A DNA stretch of 64,000 nucleotides from Paraburkholderia sediminicola (GTDB taxonomy: Bacteria > Pseudomonadota > Gammaproteobacteria > Burkholderiales > Burkholderiaceae), in assembly GCF_902859805.1 (NCBI RefSeq), contig NZ_CADIKC010000009.1:62001-126000 (forward strand), in the 5' to 3' direction. This document shows positions 42,200-52,481 of the stretch, in pieces (position 1 is the stretch's first letter; each line of letters starts with the position of its first letter). Under the pieces are notes generated by a model, which saw only the letters and a program-made list of their open reading frames with translations, was not told the DNA's origin and did not search any database. The position numbers were made by a program, and so were the translations under genes.

Positions 42200-44377
42200 A
42201 TGCAACCCGATGCCGTCCCGACTACCCCGCATAGCGAATATACGCAGCAGTCTCCGCTCAATTCTGACGCTCTCTCTATCGACCCCGGCATCTTCTGCCT
42301 CGTCATGTTGGCCCGCTTTCATGGCATGGCGGCGGATCCGGATCAACTGGCGCACGAATTCAAGCCCGGGGTAGCGCCTTTCAATACAACACAACTCCTG
42401 CTTGCCGCAAAATCGCTCGGACTTAACGCGAAACACACAAAAGTCCGCTGGGATCGTTTGGATCGGCTCGCACTGCCTGCTGTCGCCATCGACCAGACAG
42501 GCAACTTTTTCGTTATCGGTCGCATAGAAAAGAACAAGGCGGTGATCCAGCGCCCCGACGCTGCACAGCCCGTCTCAATCGAGATCGAACTATTGAAACA
42601 GGATTGGCCCGGAGAGGTGATCCTGTTCGCTTCACGTGCGTCGACGCTCGGCGAGATGACGAAGTTCGACTTCACCTGGTTTATTCCGGCGTTAATCAAG
42701 TACAGGCGTCTTCTGTGCGAGGTGCTTGTTGTCTCGTTCTTTATCCAGGTCTTGGCTCTGATCACGCCGCTGTTCTTTCAGGTCGTGATGGACAAGGTAC
42801 TGGTCCATCACGGGTTGACCACACTTGACGTGATCGCCGTCGGACTCACGATCGTCGTGCTATTCGATGTTGCGCTCACCGCGCTGCGTAGCTACGTGTT
42901 CGCGCACACCACGAGCCGGATCGACGTTGAACTCGGGGCGAGCCTGTTCCGTCATCTGCTCAAATTGCCGTTGGCGTATTTCCAGGCACGACGCGTCGGC
43001 GATTCAGTCGCGCGCGTTCGCGAGTTGGAGAACATTCGCGCGTTTCTGACCGGTAACGCAATCACGCTTGTGATGGATCTGTTGTTCTCATTCGTCTTCA
43101 TCGCAGTGATGCTTTTTTACAGTGGTTGGCTCACGCTGATCGTGCTTGTCTCACTACCGTGCTATGTCCTGCTCTCAGTAGTTTGCACGCCAATGCTCCG
43201 TCGGCGACTAAATGAGAAATTTGCTCGCAGTGCGGAAAATCAGTCGTTTCTCGTCGAAACGATCAGCGGTATCGACACAGTCAAATCGATGGCGGTCGAG
43301 CCGCAGTGGACGCGTCAATGGGACAACCAGCTTGCAGCCTATATCGGTGCGACTTTTCGCGCGTCGACTGTAGGCATTTGGGCGAGCGGTGGTGTCAGCC
43401 TCGTGAACAAGCTCGTCACTGTCGCACTAATGTGGGTCGGGGCGCGGCTCGTGATCGACAGCAAACTCACGGTCGGTGAGTTGATCGCATTCAACATGCT
43501 GGCCGGTCAGGTGGCGGGGCCGATCATGCGGCTCGCCCAGTTGTGGACCGATTTCCAGCAAACGGGCATTTCAGTCGCGCGTCTGGGCGACATTTTGAAC
43601 AGCCGCACGGAAGCGGCCGGTGCGAAAAGTGCACTGCCTGCTGTCAAAGGTCGTATCGAACTGGAGAAGGTCGTATTTCGCTATCGGGCAGACGGTCCGG
43701 CTATTCTTAGCGGTGTGAACCTGTCGATCGCAGCGGGCGAGGTGATCGGCATCGTCGGGCAGTCGGGATCGGGCAAGAGCACGCTGACCAGGCTGGTGCA
43801 GCGGCTCTATACGCCGGAGGGTGGTCGTATCACGATCGACGGGCAAGACCTCGCGTTGATCGACACGACTTCGTTGAGGCGCCAGGTCGGCGTTGTATCC
43901 CAGGAGAACGTACTTTTCAGCAGGAGCATTCGCGACAACATCGCGCTGACCGATCCAGGTGCGCCGCTCGATGCGGTGATACATGCCGCAAAACTGGCCG
44001 GCGCGCATGAGTTTATTGTTGGCTTGCCGGAAGGATATGACACACCGGTCGGCGAACATGGCTCGACGCTCTCGGGCGGTCAGCGGCAGCGCATCGCCAT
44101 TGCCCGGGCGCTGATGCATGAGCCACGCATTCTGATCTTCGACGAAGCGACCAGCGCACTCGATTACGAGTCGGAGCGTATCGTACAGGACAACATGCGG
44201 GCAATCTGCCGGGGACGGACGGTGCTGGTGATTGCACACCGCTTATCTGCTGTACGGCGGGCAGATCGGATCATCGTGATGGAGCGCGGCGCGATCATCG
44301 AGCAAGGTCCACACGACGTGCTGGTCGCGGCAAAAGGCGCCTACGCGAAGCTTTGGAATCTGCAGGCGGGCGTATGA
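42200..44377 (+). CDS. type I secretion ABC transporter, HlyB family with inactive C39-like domain
   Basis: Inner-membrane exporter ATPase of 725 residues. Residues about 25-150 form a C39-peptidase-like domain in which the catalytic Cys position is Pro (DPGIFCLVML), so it should bind but not cleave substrate, as in HlyB. Residues about 160-440 are the six-span membrane domain. The ATPase follows: Walker A GQSGSGKST, signature LSGGQRQ, Walker B ILIFDEATSAL, switch His in VIAHRL. The start ATG has only a weak ribosome site. The gene overlaps hlyD by 4 bp. Confidence 0.95.
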   Translation: MQPDAVPTTPHSEYTQQSPLNSDALSIDPGIFCLVMLARFHGMAADPDQLAHEFKPGVAPFNTTQLLLAAKSLGLNAKHTKVRWDRLDRLALPAVAIDQTGNFFVIGRIEKNKAVIQRPDAAQPVSIEIELLKQDWPGEVILFASRASTLGEMTKFDFTWFIPALIKYRRLLCEVLVVSFFIQVLALITPLFFQVVMDKVLVHHGLTTLDVIAVGLTIVVLFDVALTALRSYVFAHTTSRIDVELGASLFRHLLKLPLAYFQARRVGDSVARVRELENIRAFLTGNAITLVMDLLFSFVFIAVMLFYSGWLTLIVLVSLPCYVLLSVVCTPMLRRRLNEKFARSAENQSFLVETISGIDTVKSMAVEPQWTRQWDNQLAAYIGATFRASTVGIWASGGVSLVNKLVTVALMWVGARLVIDSKLTVGELIAFNMLAGQVAGPIMRLAQLWTDFQQTGISVARLGDILNSRTEAAGAKSALPAVKGRIELEKVVFRYRADGPAILSGVNLSIAAGEVIGIVGQSGSGKSTLTRLVQRLYTPEGGRITIDGQDLALIDTTSLRRQVGVVSQENVLFSRSIRDNIALTDPGAPLDAVIHAAKLAGAHEFIVGLPEGYDTPVGEHGSTLSGGQRQRIAIARALMHEPRILIFDEATSALDYESERIVQDNMRAICRGRTVLVIAHRLSAVRRADRIIVMERGAIIEQGPHDVLVAAKGAYAKLWNLQAGV

Positions 44378-45828
44378 CAGTCCGTGCTCTGCTCTGGCTA
44401 GGGGCAACCTGGGATCTGGCGCGCCACTATCAGAAAGTGTGGCGTGCGGCGTGGCAGGCCCGCGAGCGGAACGCCCCGCAGTGGTCAGCCGACGAATCTG
44501 AATTCCTCCCTGCCGCACTGGAGTTGCAACGTCGGCCCGTTTCGCCGTTGCCACGCGTTGCGATGGCTGCAATCGTCTCTCTACTGTTGATTGCCTTGCT
44601 TTGGGCGGTCTTCGGCAAGATCGATATTGTCGCAACCGCACAGGGAAAGATCGTGCCGGATGGCCACGCGAAGATCATCCAGTCGATAGAAACCGCGAAA
44701 GTTACCGCGATATATGTCAGCGATGGCAAGCTCGTAAAAGCTGGCGATGTGCTACTCGAACTGGACTCGACGGCATCGTCGGCGGATCGATTGCGTTTGC
44801 GCGATGACTGGGCTGAAAGTTGGCTTGGCGCGGCGCGAGCGCGCGCGTTGCTCAACGGTATCGATAGCGGCATAGCTCAGCACATCGATATTTCAGCCAG
44901 CATGGATGTGCCGGCCGGCGTGATGCCAACGCGAGCGCGGGTCGAGCAGGAGCAGCGTTTCCTCGATGGTGAACTGGCCGAGTTTCGTTCCAGGCTTGCG
45001 CGTCTCGATGCGGAAATCGCGCGCAATGCCGCCGAGCTTCAAACAGTGGGTTCGGTAATCCACAGGTTGCAAAGCACGCTGCCAATCGCGCGAAGCAGAG
45101 AGGCCGATTTCGACGAACTGGCGGCTAAGAATTACGTATCCCGTCACGAATATCTCGACAAGCAGCAAATCCGTATCGAGCAGGAAGGGGAGTTGGCGGC
45201 ACAAAAAAGCCGTATCGGCGAAATTGGGGCGGCGATCTTGAGTGCGCGGCGCCAGCGCGAAGAACTAGTCGCTTCGACGCGCCGTGCGACGCTCGAAAAT
45301 CTGGGCACCGCGACGCAAAAGGCGGCCGAGCTTCGCCAGGAATACATCAAGGCGGATGCGCACGACCGCCTTATGACACTCAAAGCGCCGGTGGACGGCG
45401 CCGTGCAGCAACTCGCGGTGCATACGGTCGGTGGTGTCGTGACGGCCGCTCAACCTTTAATGGTCATTGTTCCAGGCGAACGCCCTGCCGAAATTGAAGC
45501 GTTTCTGGAGAACAAGGACATCGGCTTTGTTGCTGTAGGACAACCTGCCGCCGCGAAGATTGAGACCTTTCTCTATACCCGCTACGGCACGCTGCCAGCC
45601 GAGGTGGCTAGCGTGTCGCACGACGCGATTGAGGACGAAAAGCGCGGCTTGATCTACGCTGTACGGCTCAAACTGAGTCAGTCGAGCATGATGATCGATG
45701 GTCAGCGTGTAGCGCTTAGTCCGGGCATGGCGGCGAGTGTTGAGATCAAAACGGGTAAGCGCCGATTGATCGAGTATTTTTTGAGCCCGCTACTGACGCG
45801 GGTTGACGAGAGTTTGCATGAGCGCTGA
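44374..45828 (+). CDS. type I secretion membrane fusion protein, HlyD family
   Basis: Periplasmic adaptor of 484 residues joining the ABC transporter to the outer-membrane channel. It has a cytoplasmic N-terminus of about 65 residues, one membrane span (AAIVSLLLIALLWAVFGK), a lipoyl-type segment (GKIVPDGHAKIIQSIETAKV), a long coiled-coil hairpin (about residues 185-330) and the C-terminal HlyD signature region (RLKLSQSSMMIDGQRVALSP, GMAASVEIKTGKR). Starts in the transporter stop codon (ATGA). Confidence 0.95.
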   Translation: MTVRALLWLGATWDLARHYQKVWRAAWQARERNAPQWSADESEFLPAALELQRRPVSPLPRVAMAAIVSLLLIALLWAVFGKIDIVATAQGKIVPDGHAKIIQSIETAKVTAIYVSDGKLVKAGDVLLELDSTASSADRLRLRDDWAESWLGAARARALLNGIDSGIAQHIDISASMDVPAGVMPTRARVEQEQRFLDGELAEFRSRLARLDAEIARNAAELQTVGSVIHRLQSTLPIARSREADFDELAAKNYVSRHEYLDKQQIRIEQEGELAAQKSRIGEIGAAILSARRQREELVASTRRATLENLGTATQKAAELRQEYIKADAHDRLMTLKAPVDGAVQQLAVHTVGGVVTAAQPLMVIVPGERPAEIEAFLENKDIGFVAVGQPAAAKIETFLYTRYGTLPAEVASVSHDAIEDEKRGLIYAVRLKLSQSSMMIDGQRVALSPGMAASVEIKTGKRRLIEYFLSPLLTRVDESLHER

Positions 45829-47308
45829 TTTCGCTTGCCTCGCACTCGGCAAGAGATTTGCCGTGCACAACGTCTTTGCCATTGTTGCCGCGCTCTCGTC
45901 AACTTGCTCGTTTGCGCAATCTGTCACAAACGATTTTGATCCGCTGCGCACGCAGCGCGAAATTATTGCGCCAGTCGCGGCGCGCGTGCCGGAAGCGGTC
46001 GGCGTGGCACCTTGCGAGTTCGATTTGCCGGGCTCGGCGTTGCGGCTGGACGATGTGGCGACGCGCGCATTGTGCCGCAATCCGCTTACTCGCCGGGCGT
46101 GGGCGAGCGCGCAGGTGCAGGCTGCGCGCCTGGGCGAGGCGAAGGCTGCGCAATGGCCGACCTTGTCAGGCGTTGTGAGCGGTTCGCTCAACCGTGGCAG
46201 TACGGCTTCGGCGAACGCGTGGGCATCGCAGGAGACGTACAACGGTCCCACCCGGGCGGCCGAATTGGCGCTCGAATGGGTGGTGTTCGATTTTGGGGCG
46301 TGTTCGGCGGAGGTCAGGAAAGCGCGTGAATTGATGATCGCGGCAAACCAGTCGTTCAATGCCGTCGTGCTCGATGTGCTATATACGAGCGCCCGGGATT
46401 ATTTCGCTGCCGTAACCGCGCGGGCGCAAGCCGAAGCAGCACGAGAAGCAGAATCCAACGCCGCGCAAAGTCTTGCGGCTGCACGTGCCCGGATGCGTTC
46501 AGGGGTCGCGTCGATCGCTGACGAGTTGCAGGCACGCACGGCACATGACCAGGCAATGTTGAGTGTTGTTAAGGCGAATAGCGGGTTGCACGAAGCAATC
46601 GGCACGCTGGCAATCGACATGGGTCTGAGTCCGGACGTATCGATTGAACTGGCAACGGTGCCGACTACCATGGAGCTGACGGCGCCGCAATTGGACGCCA
46701 TAAAAACGCTGCTGGATCAGGCGCTCGAAGATCATCCGCGTTTGCTGGCGGCTCGCGCCGAGTTGCACGCTACCGAGGCCTCAATCGATAGCTCGCGTGC
46801 GCAAGCGTTGCCGAGCGTTCGTCTCCAGGCCGGGTTGTCGGGCAGTAACCGGCCCGCGGCTACGATCGGCAATGCAGGCGGAGGATCTTCGACGTCGCGC
46901 AGCAGTTACGTCGGTATCCGGGTCACGATCCCATTCTTCGAGGGTTTCGGATCGACTTACCGGATTCGCGAGGCAAGGGCGCAAGCTGAACTTCAGGAGG
47001 CGAACGTCGCCGAAACCGAGCAGCAGGTTGCATTGAATGTCTGGAAAAGCTACGAGGCGGTGCGGGCGGGTGCGCAGACCATGCTCCAGACGCAAGCCTT
47101 GCAGGGAAACGCGGGCCTGGCTTTCGATGCGGCGCAGGCGCGCTACAAAGCCGGCGTGGCAGGCATTATCGAACTGCTGCACGCGCAAGACGCGCTGATC
47201 GCCGCTAACCACCAACGCATCGCAACCCAATCCGACTGGTTCGTTGCTCGCCTGAGTCTGGCGGCGAGCCTCGGCAAACTCGACTTAGGGCAAACACAAA
47301 ACCGGTGA
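45818..47308 (+). CDS. outer-membrane efflux channel, TolC family
   Basis: TolC-like protein of 496 residues completing the secretion system. It has a short signal peptide (VFAIVAALSSTCSFA, cleavage near SFA|QS) and two outer-membrane-efflux repeats of about 200 residues each. In the first, LALEWVVFDFGACSAEVRKA is the beta-strand region; in the second, GIRVTIPFFEGFGSTYRIRE and YKAGVAGIIELLHAQDAL. The start overlaps the hlyD end by 11 bp. The dedicated TolC implies a self-contained exporter for the RTX protein. Confidence 0.94.
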   Translation: MSADFACLALGKRFAVHNVFAIVAALSSTCSFAQSVTNDFDPLRTQREIIAPVAARVPEAVGVAPCEFDLPGSALRLDDVATRALCRNPLTRRAWASAQVQAARLGEAKAAQWPTLSGVVSGSLNRGSTASANAWASQETYNGPTRAAELALEWVVFDFGACSAEVRKARELMIAANQSFNAVVLDVLYTSARDYFAAVTARAQAEAAREAESNAAQSLAAARARMRSGVASIADELQARTAHDQAMLSVVKANSGLHEAIGTLAIDMGLSPDVSIELATVPTTMELTAPQLDAIKTLLDQALEDHPRLLAARAELHATEASIDSSRAQALPSVRLQAGLSGSNRPAATIGNAGGGSSTSRSSYVGIRVTIPFFEGFGSTYRIREARAQAELQEANVAETEQQVALNVWKSYEAVRAGAQTMLQTQALQGNAGLAFDAAQARYKAGVAGIIELLHAQDALIAANHQRIATQSDWFVARLSLAASLGKLDLGQTQNR

Positions 47309-47344
47309 GAGTGAAGCACCGTGATCAACGATCACGCCACGTCT

Positions 47345-48802
47345 TCACATCATCTCCATTGCCTGCATCTGCCCCAGGCCAAAAAAACGTCCTAACTCCT
47401 TGGCTAACTCATTCAACGCGCTCATTTCCTTCTGGGATATTCGTCGTGGCTCCTGCGTATGAGACCAGTCGCCATATAGCAGCGCCACCGTCTGATCGGT
47501 ATCGTCGACTACCGGTAGCAGCACGAAGGCGCGCGCGTCGTCGAACGAACGGCGGAACCACTCCGGTAGCCGCGCGACCATTTTCGGGTCGCGTGCGTTC
47601 TCAATGAAAATGCCGACCGAGTTCGCGATCGCGAGATGAAACACGTCGGGTTCGAAGGCGGTATTGAACGATAGCTTCGGCAGTGCCGCGTCGATCTTCG
47701 GACCGAGGCCGAGGCGCGCCTTGAAGGTGCCGTTGCTGTGTTTGACGAACACCACCGTGCGCGCAAAGCCAAGCGCCGCCAGCACGGTTTCAGCGGCCAG
47801 CGCGAGGGCCGGCGCGAGCGCGCTGCCGTCGGGCAGGCCGCGCAGATCGCCCACCCCCGCCGCGATGCGCGCTTCCGGATTGAGCGCCTCGCGCGCGATC
47901 GCGTCCGCATTGGCGCGCAACTCGACGATCTCGCGCATCACGCCGTCGCCGCCTTCTTCACGGGCGAGCGCGATGCTCATTCCATGCAGCACGTCCGGAT
48001 CGGTATTCAGTGCGTGGCTGTATTCCTGCGCCAGTTCGGCGATGCGTTCTTCGCGCTCCCAGTCCGGCATGTTCTGCTGGGTCAGCACGTCGGCGACCGC
48101 AGTCGAATAGTTGGTGATGGCGCGCAGCCACTGCACCTGGCGCGGCTGTTCGACGTCCAGCGGATCGAACTCGCCCATGCCGGAGCGGATCATGTCCGGC
48201 AGGCGCCAGCGGACTGCGGCTTCGGCGCCGATTTCGTCGAACGTGACGCCGAGCACCAGCACGCAGGCATCGGCTTCGAGGGTGCCGTCGTCGATATGGC
48301 GGCGGATCTGATCCCACTCGGCGTCCAGATAGAACACCACCAGCAGCTTGCCGATCTGCCGCATCAGCGTGCAGACCACGGCTTCTTCGCCGGCGCGCAG
48401 ATCGCCGCGCTCAGTGAGCTTGCGCGCGACGCAGCCTGACAGCAGCGTGCGGTTCAATTCGAGTTTCGCGTCGATACGGCGCGGCGCGCTGTGATGAAAG
48501 TGATCGACGATTTTCAGACCGACCACCAGATGGCCGACCGCGTCCATGCCGAGCACCATCAGCGCGCGCGACACGGTGGTGATGTTGCCGCCGAACGCCA
48601 TGTACATGGCCGAGTTGGCCAGGCGCAGCACTTTTTGCGTCAACGCGAAATCGGACAACACGACCTGCACGAGGCCGGTGAAGTCGAGGTCGTCGTTGTT
48701 CATCGCCGCCATGGTGGTGCGCAACGACTGCGACAGCATGGGGAAATCGCCGCGCTCGCTCATTCGCGTCCAGAGCCGGTCGAGCACCGCCGCCTTTACC
48801 AT
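47345..48802 (-). CDS. HDOD domain signalling protein
   Basis: A 485-residue cytoplasmic protein. HDOD domain at about residues 10-210 (FPMLSQSLRTTMAAMNNDD, QKVLRLANSAMYMAFGGN, ALMVLGMDAVGHLV). A C-terminal region (about 310-470) resembles a GAF-type sensor (VLAALGFARTVVFVKH, ARAFVLLPVVDDTDQTVALLYGDW). The start MVKAAVLDRLW was chosen for the GCGGGA upstream; an ATG 24 bp further up is possible. It lies 91 bp after the GGDEF-EAL gene in the same direction, so the two may be cotranscribed. Convergent with tolC. Confidence 0.88.
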   Translation of the reverse strand: MVKAAVLDRLWTRMSERGDFPMLSQSLRTTMAAMNNDDLDFTGLVQVVLSDFALTQKVLRLANSAMYMAFGGNITTVSRALMVLGMDAVGHLVVGLKIVDHFHHSAPRRIDAKLELNRTLLSGCVARKLTERGDLRAGEEAVVCTLMRQIGKLLVVFYLDAEWDQIRRHIDDGTLEADACVLVLGVTFDEIGAEAAVRWRLPDMIRSGMGEFDPLDVEQPRQVQWLRAITNYSTAVADVLTQQNMPDWEREERIAELAQEYSHALNTDPDVLHGMSIALAREEGGDGVMREIVELRANADAIAREALNPEARIAAGVGDLRGLPDGSALAPALALAAETVLAALGFARTVVFVKHSNGTFKARLGLGPKIDAALPKLSFNTAFEPDVFHLAIANSVGIFIENARDPKMVARLPEWFRRSFDDARAFVLLPVVDDTDQTVALLYGDWSHTQEPRRISQKEMSALNELAKELGRFFGLGQMQAMEMM

Positions 48803-48893
48803 GTGAGTCCCGCCAAAGCCATACATGTTCCAATGAGTGCCACACCGGCACGGGGCCGGCATCTTCCGCTGCGCACGAAGTTTGCCCGCGTCA

Positions 48894-50798
48894 TTATGCG
48901 GTGTGCAGGTGAAGCGTGCGCGCTTCGAAACGTTGTGCAAGTTCGTCGGAGGGCAACGCCTTGCAGACGAGCCATCCCTGAATGTGGTCGCATCCCATCT
49001 CGGTGAGCAGGCTGCGTTGCGCTTCCGTTTCGACGCCCTCGGCAACCAGTTCGAGATCGAGCGTTTGTGCAAGCCCGACGACCGCGCTAACGATTGCCTG
49101 ATCGTTCCGGGAGGTTAGCAGATTCTCGACAAAACTCCTGTCGATCTTGAGCTTGGCCAGCGGGAATCGTTGCAGGTAAGCCAGACTCGAATAACCGGTG
49201 CCGAAATCGTCGACGGCAAAGCGGATGCCCATCGCCGTCAATTCTTCGAGCAAACCCTTGGCATGCGCCGGGTCGTGCATCAGCAGGCTTTCGGTGATCT
49301 CGAACACAAGGCGGCGCGGATCGATGCCCGTCAATTCGATCGCTTCGCGCACGCTGTCCTTGAAACGCGGATCGCGGAACTGCTGCGGCGACACGTTGAC
49401 GGCGACGTATTGCAACGATATGCCCCGAGCATCCCACTGGATCAGCTGCATGCAGGCAACCTTCAACACCCAGTTGCCGAGGAAGTTGATCAGGCCGATC
49501 GATTCCGCGAGCGGAATGAACATCGAAGGAGGCACGAGGCCGTGCACGGGATGCGACCAGCGGATCAGCGCTTCGACGCCGACCACGCCGTGCGTGCGGC
49601 TGCTCGTGATCGGCTGGAAGTGCAGCGAGAACTCGCCGTTGCGCACGCCGTCGTAGAGATCGGCCTCCAGCTTCAGGCGCTCGGCGTCGGCGGGGTTGTC
49701 GTCCGGTACGTAGAAGGCGAGCGTGTTGCCGCCGGCCGCCTTCGCCTGGAGCAAGGCGTGGTCGGCCCAGCGCAGCAGGTGGGTGTCGTGGGCGGCGTCG
49801 TCGTTCGCGTGCCGCACGTCGGGATAGAGCGCAATGCCGATGCTCGCCGACAAATGCACCTGCTGGCCATTGAAAACGTACGGTTGCTGGATCGCGGTCA
49901 GCAGGCGGCGCGCCAGCGCTTCGGCCGCGGCGGCCGCGTCGGTGCGGCTCGCGGCGGGCTTCACGAGGATCGCGAACTCGTCGCTGGCGACACGCGCCAC
50001 CGTCTCGTTCGGGCTCGTCATGTTCAGCAGACGCCGCGCTGTGTCGCGCAACATCTCGTCGCCGGCGTCGTAGCCGAGCGCGCGGTTCACGCGTTGATAG
50101 TCGTCGAGATCGAGCAGCAGCAGCGCGGCCGGCGTGCCGTGGGCGTCGGCCTGCTGCTGCGCGTCGAGCAGCGCGGGGATCAGCGCCGGCTGATTGGCCA
50201 GGTTGGTCAGGCGGTCCAGGTGCAGCGCCTGGGTCAGGCGTTCCTCGGTGGCGCGCCAGGCCGACACGTCGAAGCCGGCGATCGCATAGCCTTCGACGCC
50301 GTCATGCAGGCTGCGTACCACGCGCAGTTCGACGGTGATCGGGTAGGTCAGCGACTTGATGAGCCCGAGCGTGGCCTTTTCGACGTTGCCCGTGGCGGTG
50401 GCGCGCGTCAGCAGCGCATCGAGGCGCGGCACGTCGGCAGGCGCCACGAGATCGTGCAGGGTGATGGTCTCGAGATACTCGCGGTGATAACCGATGAAGC
50501 GCAGGCTCGCGTCGGAAACATAGAGGAAGCGCAGGCCCTCGTCGATGTGCGCCAGAAGGTCGACGGCGCCGACCACCTGTTCCAGTTGCGCAGTGCGGCT
50601 GGCGCCGGTCTGCGGTTTGCCGGGGGCATGCCGGCCGAACGCACGAAACCGGTCGATGACCGTGCGCAAGGAGCCCCGGCGGGGCGCGGTGATCCTGTTC
50701 GCTTCCATGTTTGTCGCTGGCAACCTGTGTTCGTCTGCAGGCGGGGCGGCATACTGCCCGCCGTATTCGGGCGGTTGAGAGGTATCAGGCCGCCCCAT
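48894..50798 (-). CDS. PAS-GGDEF-EAL protein, likely c-di-GMP phosphodiesterase
   Basis: A 634-residue protein with a PAS domain (about residues 75-195), GGDEF domain (about 205-365) and EAL domain (about 380-625). The GGDEF motif is degraded to ASDEF, so cyclase activity is unlikely and this domain may bind GTP. The EAL domain keeps VEALIRW, NVSPQQFRD, FEITESLL, VDDFGTGYSSLAYL, KIDRSFV and AEGVET, so it should hydrolyse c-di-GMP. No membrane span. The start is uncertain: 50798 or an ATG at 50708. Divergent from the EAL-HDOD gene at 51007. Confidence 0.93.
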   Translation of the reverse strand: MGRPDTSQPPEYGGQYAAPPADEHRLPATNMEANRITAPRRGSLRTVIDRFRAFGRHAPGKPQTGASRTAQLEQVVGAVDLLAHIDEGLRFLYVSDASLRFIGYHREYLETITLHDLVAPADVPRLDALLTRATATGNVEKATLGLIKSLTYPITVELRVVRSLHDGVEGYAIAGFDVSAWRATEERLTQALHLDRLTNLANQPALIPALLDAQQQADAHGTPAALLLLDLDDYQRVNRALGYDAGDEMLRDTARRLLNMTSPNETVARVASDEFAILVKPAASRTDAAAAAEALARRLLTAIQQPYVFNGQQVHLSASIGIALYPDVRHANDDAAHDTHLLRWADHALLQAKAAGGNTLAFYVPDDNPADAERLKLEADLYDGVRNGEFSLHFQPITSSRTHGVVGVEALIRWSHPVHGLVPPSMFIPLAESIGLINFLGNWVLKVACMQLIQWDARGISLQYVAVNVSPQQFRDPRFKDSVREAIELTGIDPRRLVFEITESLLMHDPAHAKGLLEELTAMGIRFAVDDFGTGYSSLAYLQRFPLAKLKIDRSFVENLLTSRNDQAIVSAVVGLAQTLDLELVAEGVETEAQRSLLTEMGCDHIQGWLVCKALPSDELAQRFEARTLHLHTA

Positions 50799-51006
50799 CA
50801 GAACAAGATAACGACCCCCGGCGGAAAATCTTTAGCGCCTGCTGTAAAAAACAAATGGTAAGGGAACGGCGGTGTAGCCCGGCGACCTCGCGAGGGCGAT
50901 TCAGTTAAAGTGGACTGGCTTCGTTTCCGTTAATACGTCAAACCTGCTGTGCAGCGACGGCGATGACGACGCTGCACGGCTTTCCGAACACTTGCACCGA
51001 TGATCC

Positions 51007-52341
51007 ATGTCTGAACGTCACTTTGTCAGGGCCACCCCCCGGCACATCGAGGTGCTCGAACAAGGTGCCGAGGACGCCGACCCGGCGTCCGGAGCACAGT
51101 TCGTTTATCTGGGACGCCAGCCGATTCTCGATCGCGACGGCGCGCTCAATGCTTACGAATTATTGTTTCGATCCGGCGCGCATAACTATGCCGAGGTCAG
51201 CGACGACGCGCAGGCGACGGCGCAGGTCGTGGCTCGCGCGATTGGCGGGATTGGTGTAGCGGCCGTGCTGGGCCAGCACCGCGGCTTCGTCAATATCGAC
51301 CGCGCGCTGCTCTTTAACGACATCGTCCATCTGATGCCGCCCGAGCGCTTCGTGCTCGAGATCCTCGAAACCGTCAAGTTCGATGCGCATCTGGGCCGCC
51401 GGCTGACCGAATTGCGCCGCGCCGGCTTCCAGGTGGCGCTCGACGACGTCAGCGAACTGTCGGACGAGCTGCTCGCCGCGCTGCCGCACGCCGACATCGT
51501 CAAGATTGACTTCCTCCAGACCGAGCGGTCCGCGCTGGCCAAGCTGGCGTCGACCGTCCGCGGCCATGGCAAAACACTGATCGCCGAGAAGGTCGAGACG
51601 CGCGAAGACTTTTTGCTGGCTCGCGACCTCGGCTTCGATCTGTTCCAGGGATACTTCTTCGCGCGGCCGCAGGTGCTGGCCGCGCCGCGCAACCGCTCGC
51701 CGCGCCCCGGCCTGCTGCGTTTGCTGGCGCTGTTGTCGCGCGATGCGGGGATCACGGAGCTCGAAGCGGAGCTCAAGCAGAACCCGAGCGTGGTGGTGCA
51801 ACTGCTGCGCCTCGTCAATTCGAGCGCATTCGGGCTGGGGCGCAATATTGCCTCGCTGCGTGAGGCCATCATCGCCACCGGCACACGGCAGATTGCGCGC
51901 TGGGCGCAACTGCTGCTGTACGCGGACAGCGGCGATCTGCCGTGGCGCGCCGATCCGCTGGTGCAGCTGGCCGGCACGCGCTCGCGTTTCATGGAACTGG
52001 CCGCGGGGTGCCTGCGCCCGTTCGATGACGATTTTGCCGATGCCGCTTTCATGACCGGCATTTTTTCTCTGGTCCACGTGGTGCTCGGCAGCACGCCGGC
52101 GGCTGTGCTCGAGAAGCTCGGCCTGGCCCCACAGATTCGCGAAGCGATCGTCACGCGCGGCGGCGCGCTCGGCACCTTGTTGCGGATTGCCGAAGCGGCG
52201 GGCGAGGGCGCCGATGCCGCGCTGATCGCAGGCGGACCCGATGCGCCGCCCGGCTTCGCAGCGCTGACGCCCGAGGTGCTGGCGGAGCTGAACCTGTCCG
52301 CAGCGGCATGGTTTGGCGCGCATATCGAAGAAGCCGCCTGA
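51007..52341 (+). CDS. EAL-HDOD signalling protein, degenerate EAL (second copy)
   Basis: Paralogue of the protein at 34786, 444 residues. The EAL-like domain (about 30-235) begins YLGRQPILDRDGALNAYELLFR, the classic YuxH opening with ELL in place of EAL. It keeps NIDRALLF, ALDDVSELSDELL and AEKVETREDF. The HDOD domain (about 240-430) has LLRLLALLSRDAGITELEAE and QLLRLVNSSAFGLGRN. It is closer to the YuxH consensus than the first copy. It probably binds rather than degrades c-di-GMP. The divergent neighbour is an active-looking EAL protein, suggesting a shared control region at 50799-51006. Confidence 0.9.
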   Translation: MSERHFVRATPRHIEVLEQGAEDADPASGAQFVYLGRQPILDRDGALNAYELLFRSGAHNYAEVSDDAQATAQVVARAIGGIGVAAVLGQHRGFVNIDRALLFNDIVHLMPPERFVLEILETVKFDAHLGRRLTELRRAGFQVALDDVSELSDELLAALPHADIVKIDFLQTERSALAKLASTVRGHGKTLIAEKVETREDFLLARDLGFDLFQGYFFARPQVLAAPRNRSPRPGLLRLLALLSRDAGITELEAELKQNPSVVVQLLRLVNSSAFGLGRNIASLREAIIATGTRQIARWAQLLLYADSGDLPWRADPLVQLAGTRSRFMELAAGCLRPFDDDFADAAFMTGIFSLVHVVLGSTPAAVLEKLGLAPQIREAIVTRGGALGTLLRIAEAAGEGADAALIAGGPDAPPGFAALTPEVLAELNLSAAAWFGAHIEEAA

Positions 52342-52481
52342 TGCATCCTCCGAGCAGTTTCTGACGTACCTTATCTGTACGTGTTCCAATAGCGTATTGA
52401 GGTTGCCGAGGGTCGGCTGGACGCCGTGACCTTCGGCTTATTGCACTGACTGCGTGCATTAACGTTTCGAGGGGACTGCAG

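Noticed and set aside
49170..50861. 563-codon plus-strand frame over the GGDEF-EAL gene
   Set aside because: Antisense shadow; composition is Arg/His/Gln-rich without any domain, while the minus strand encodes PAS, GGDEF and EAL.
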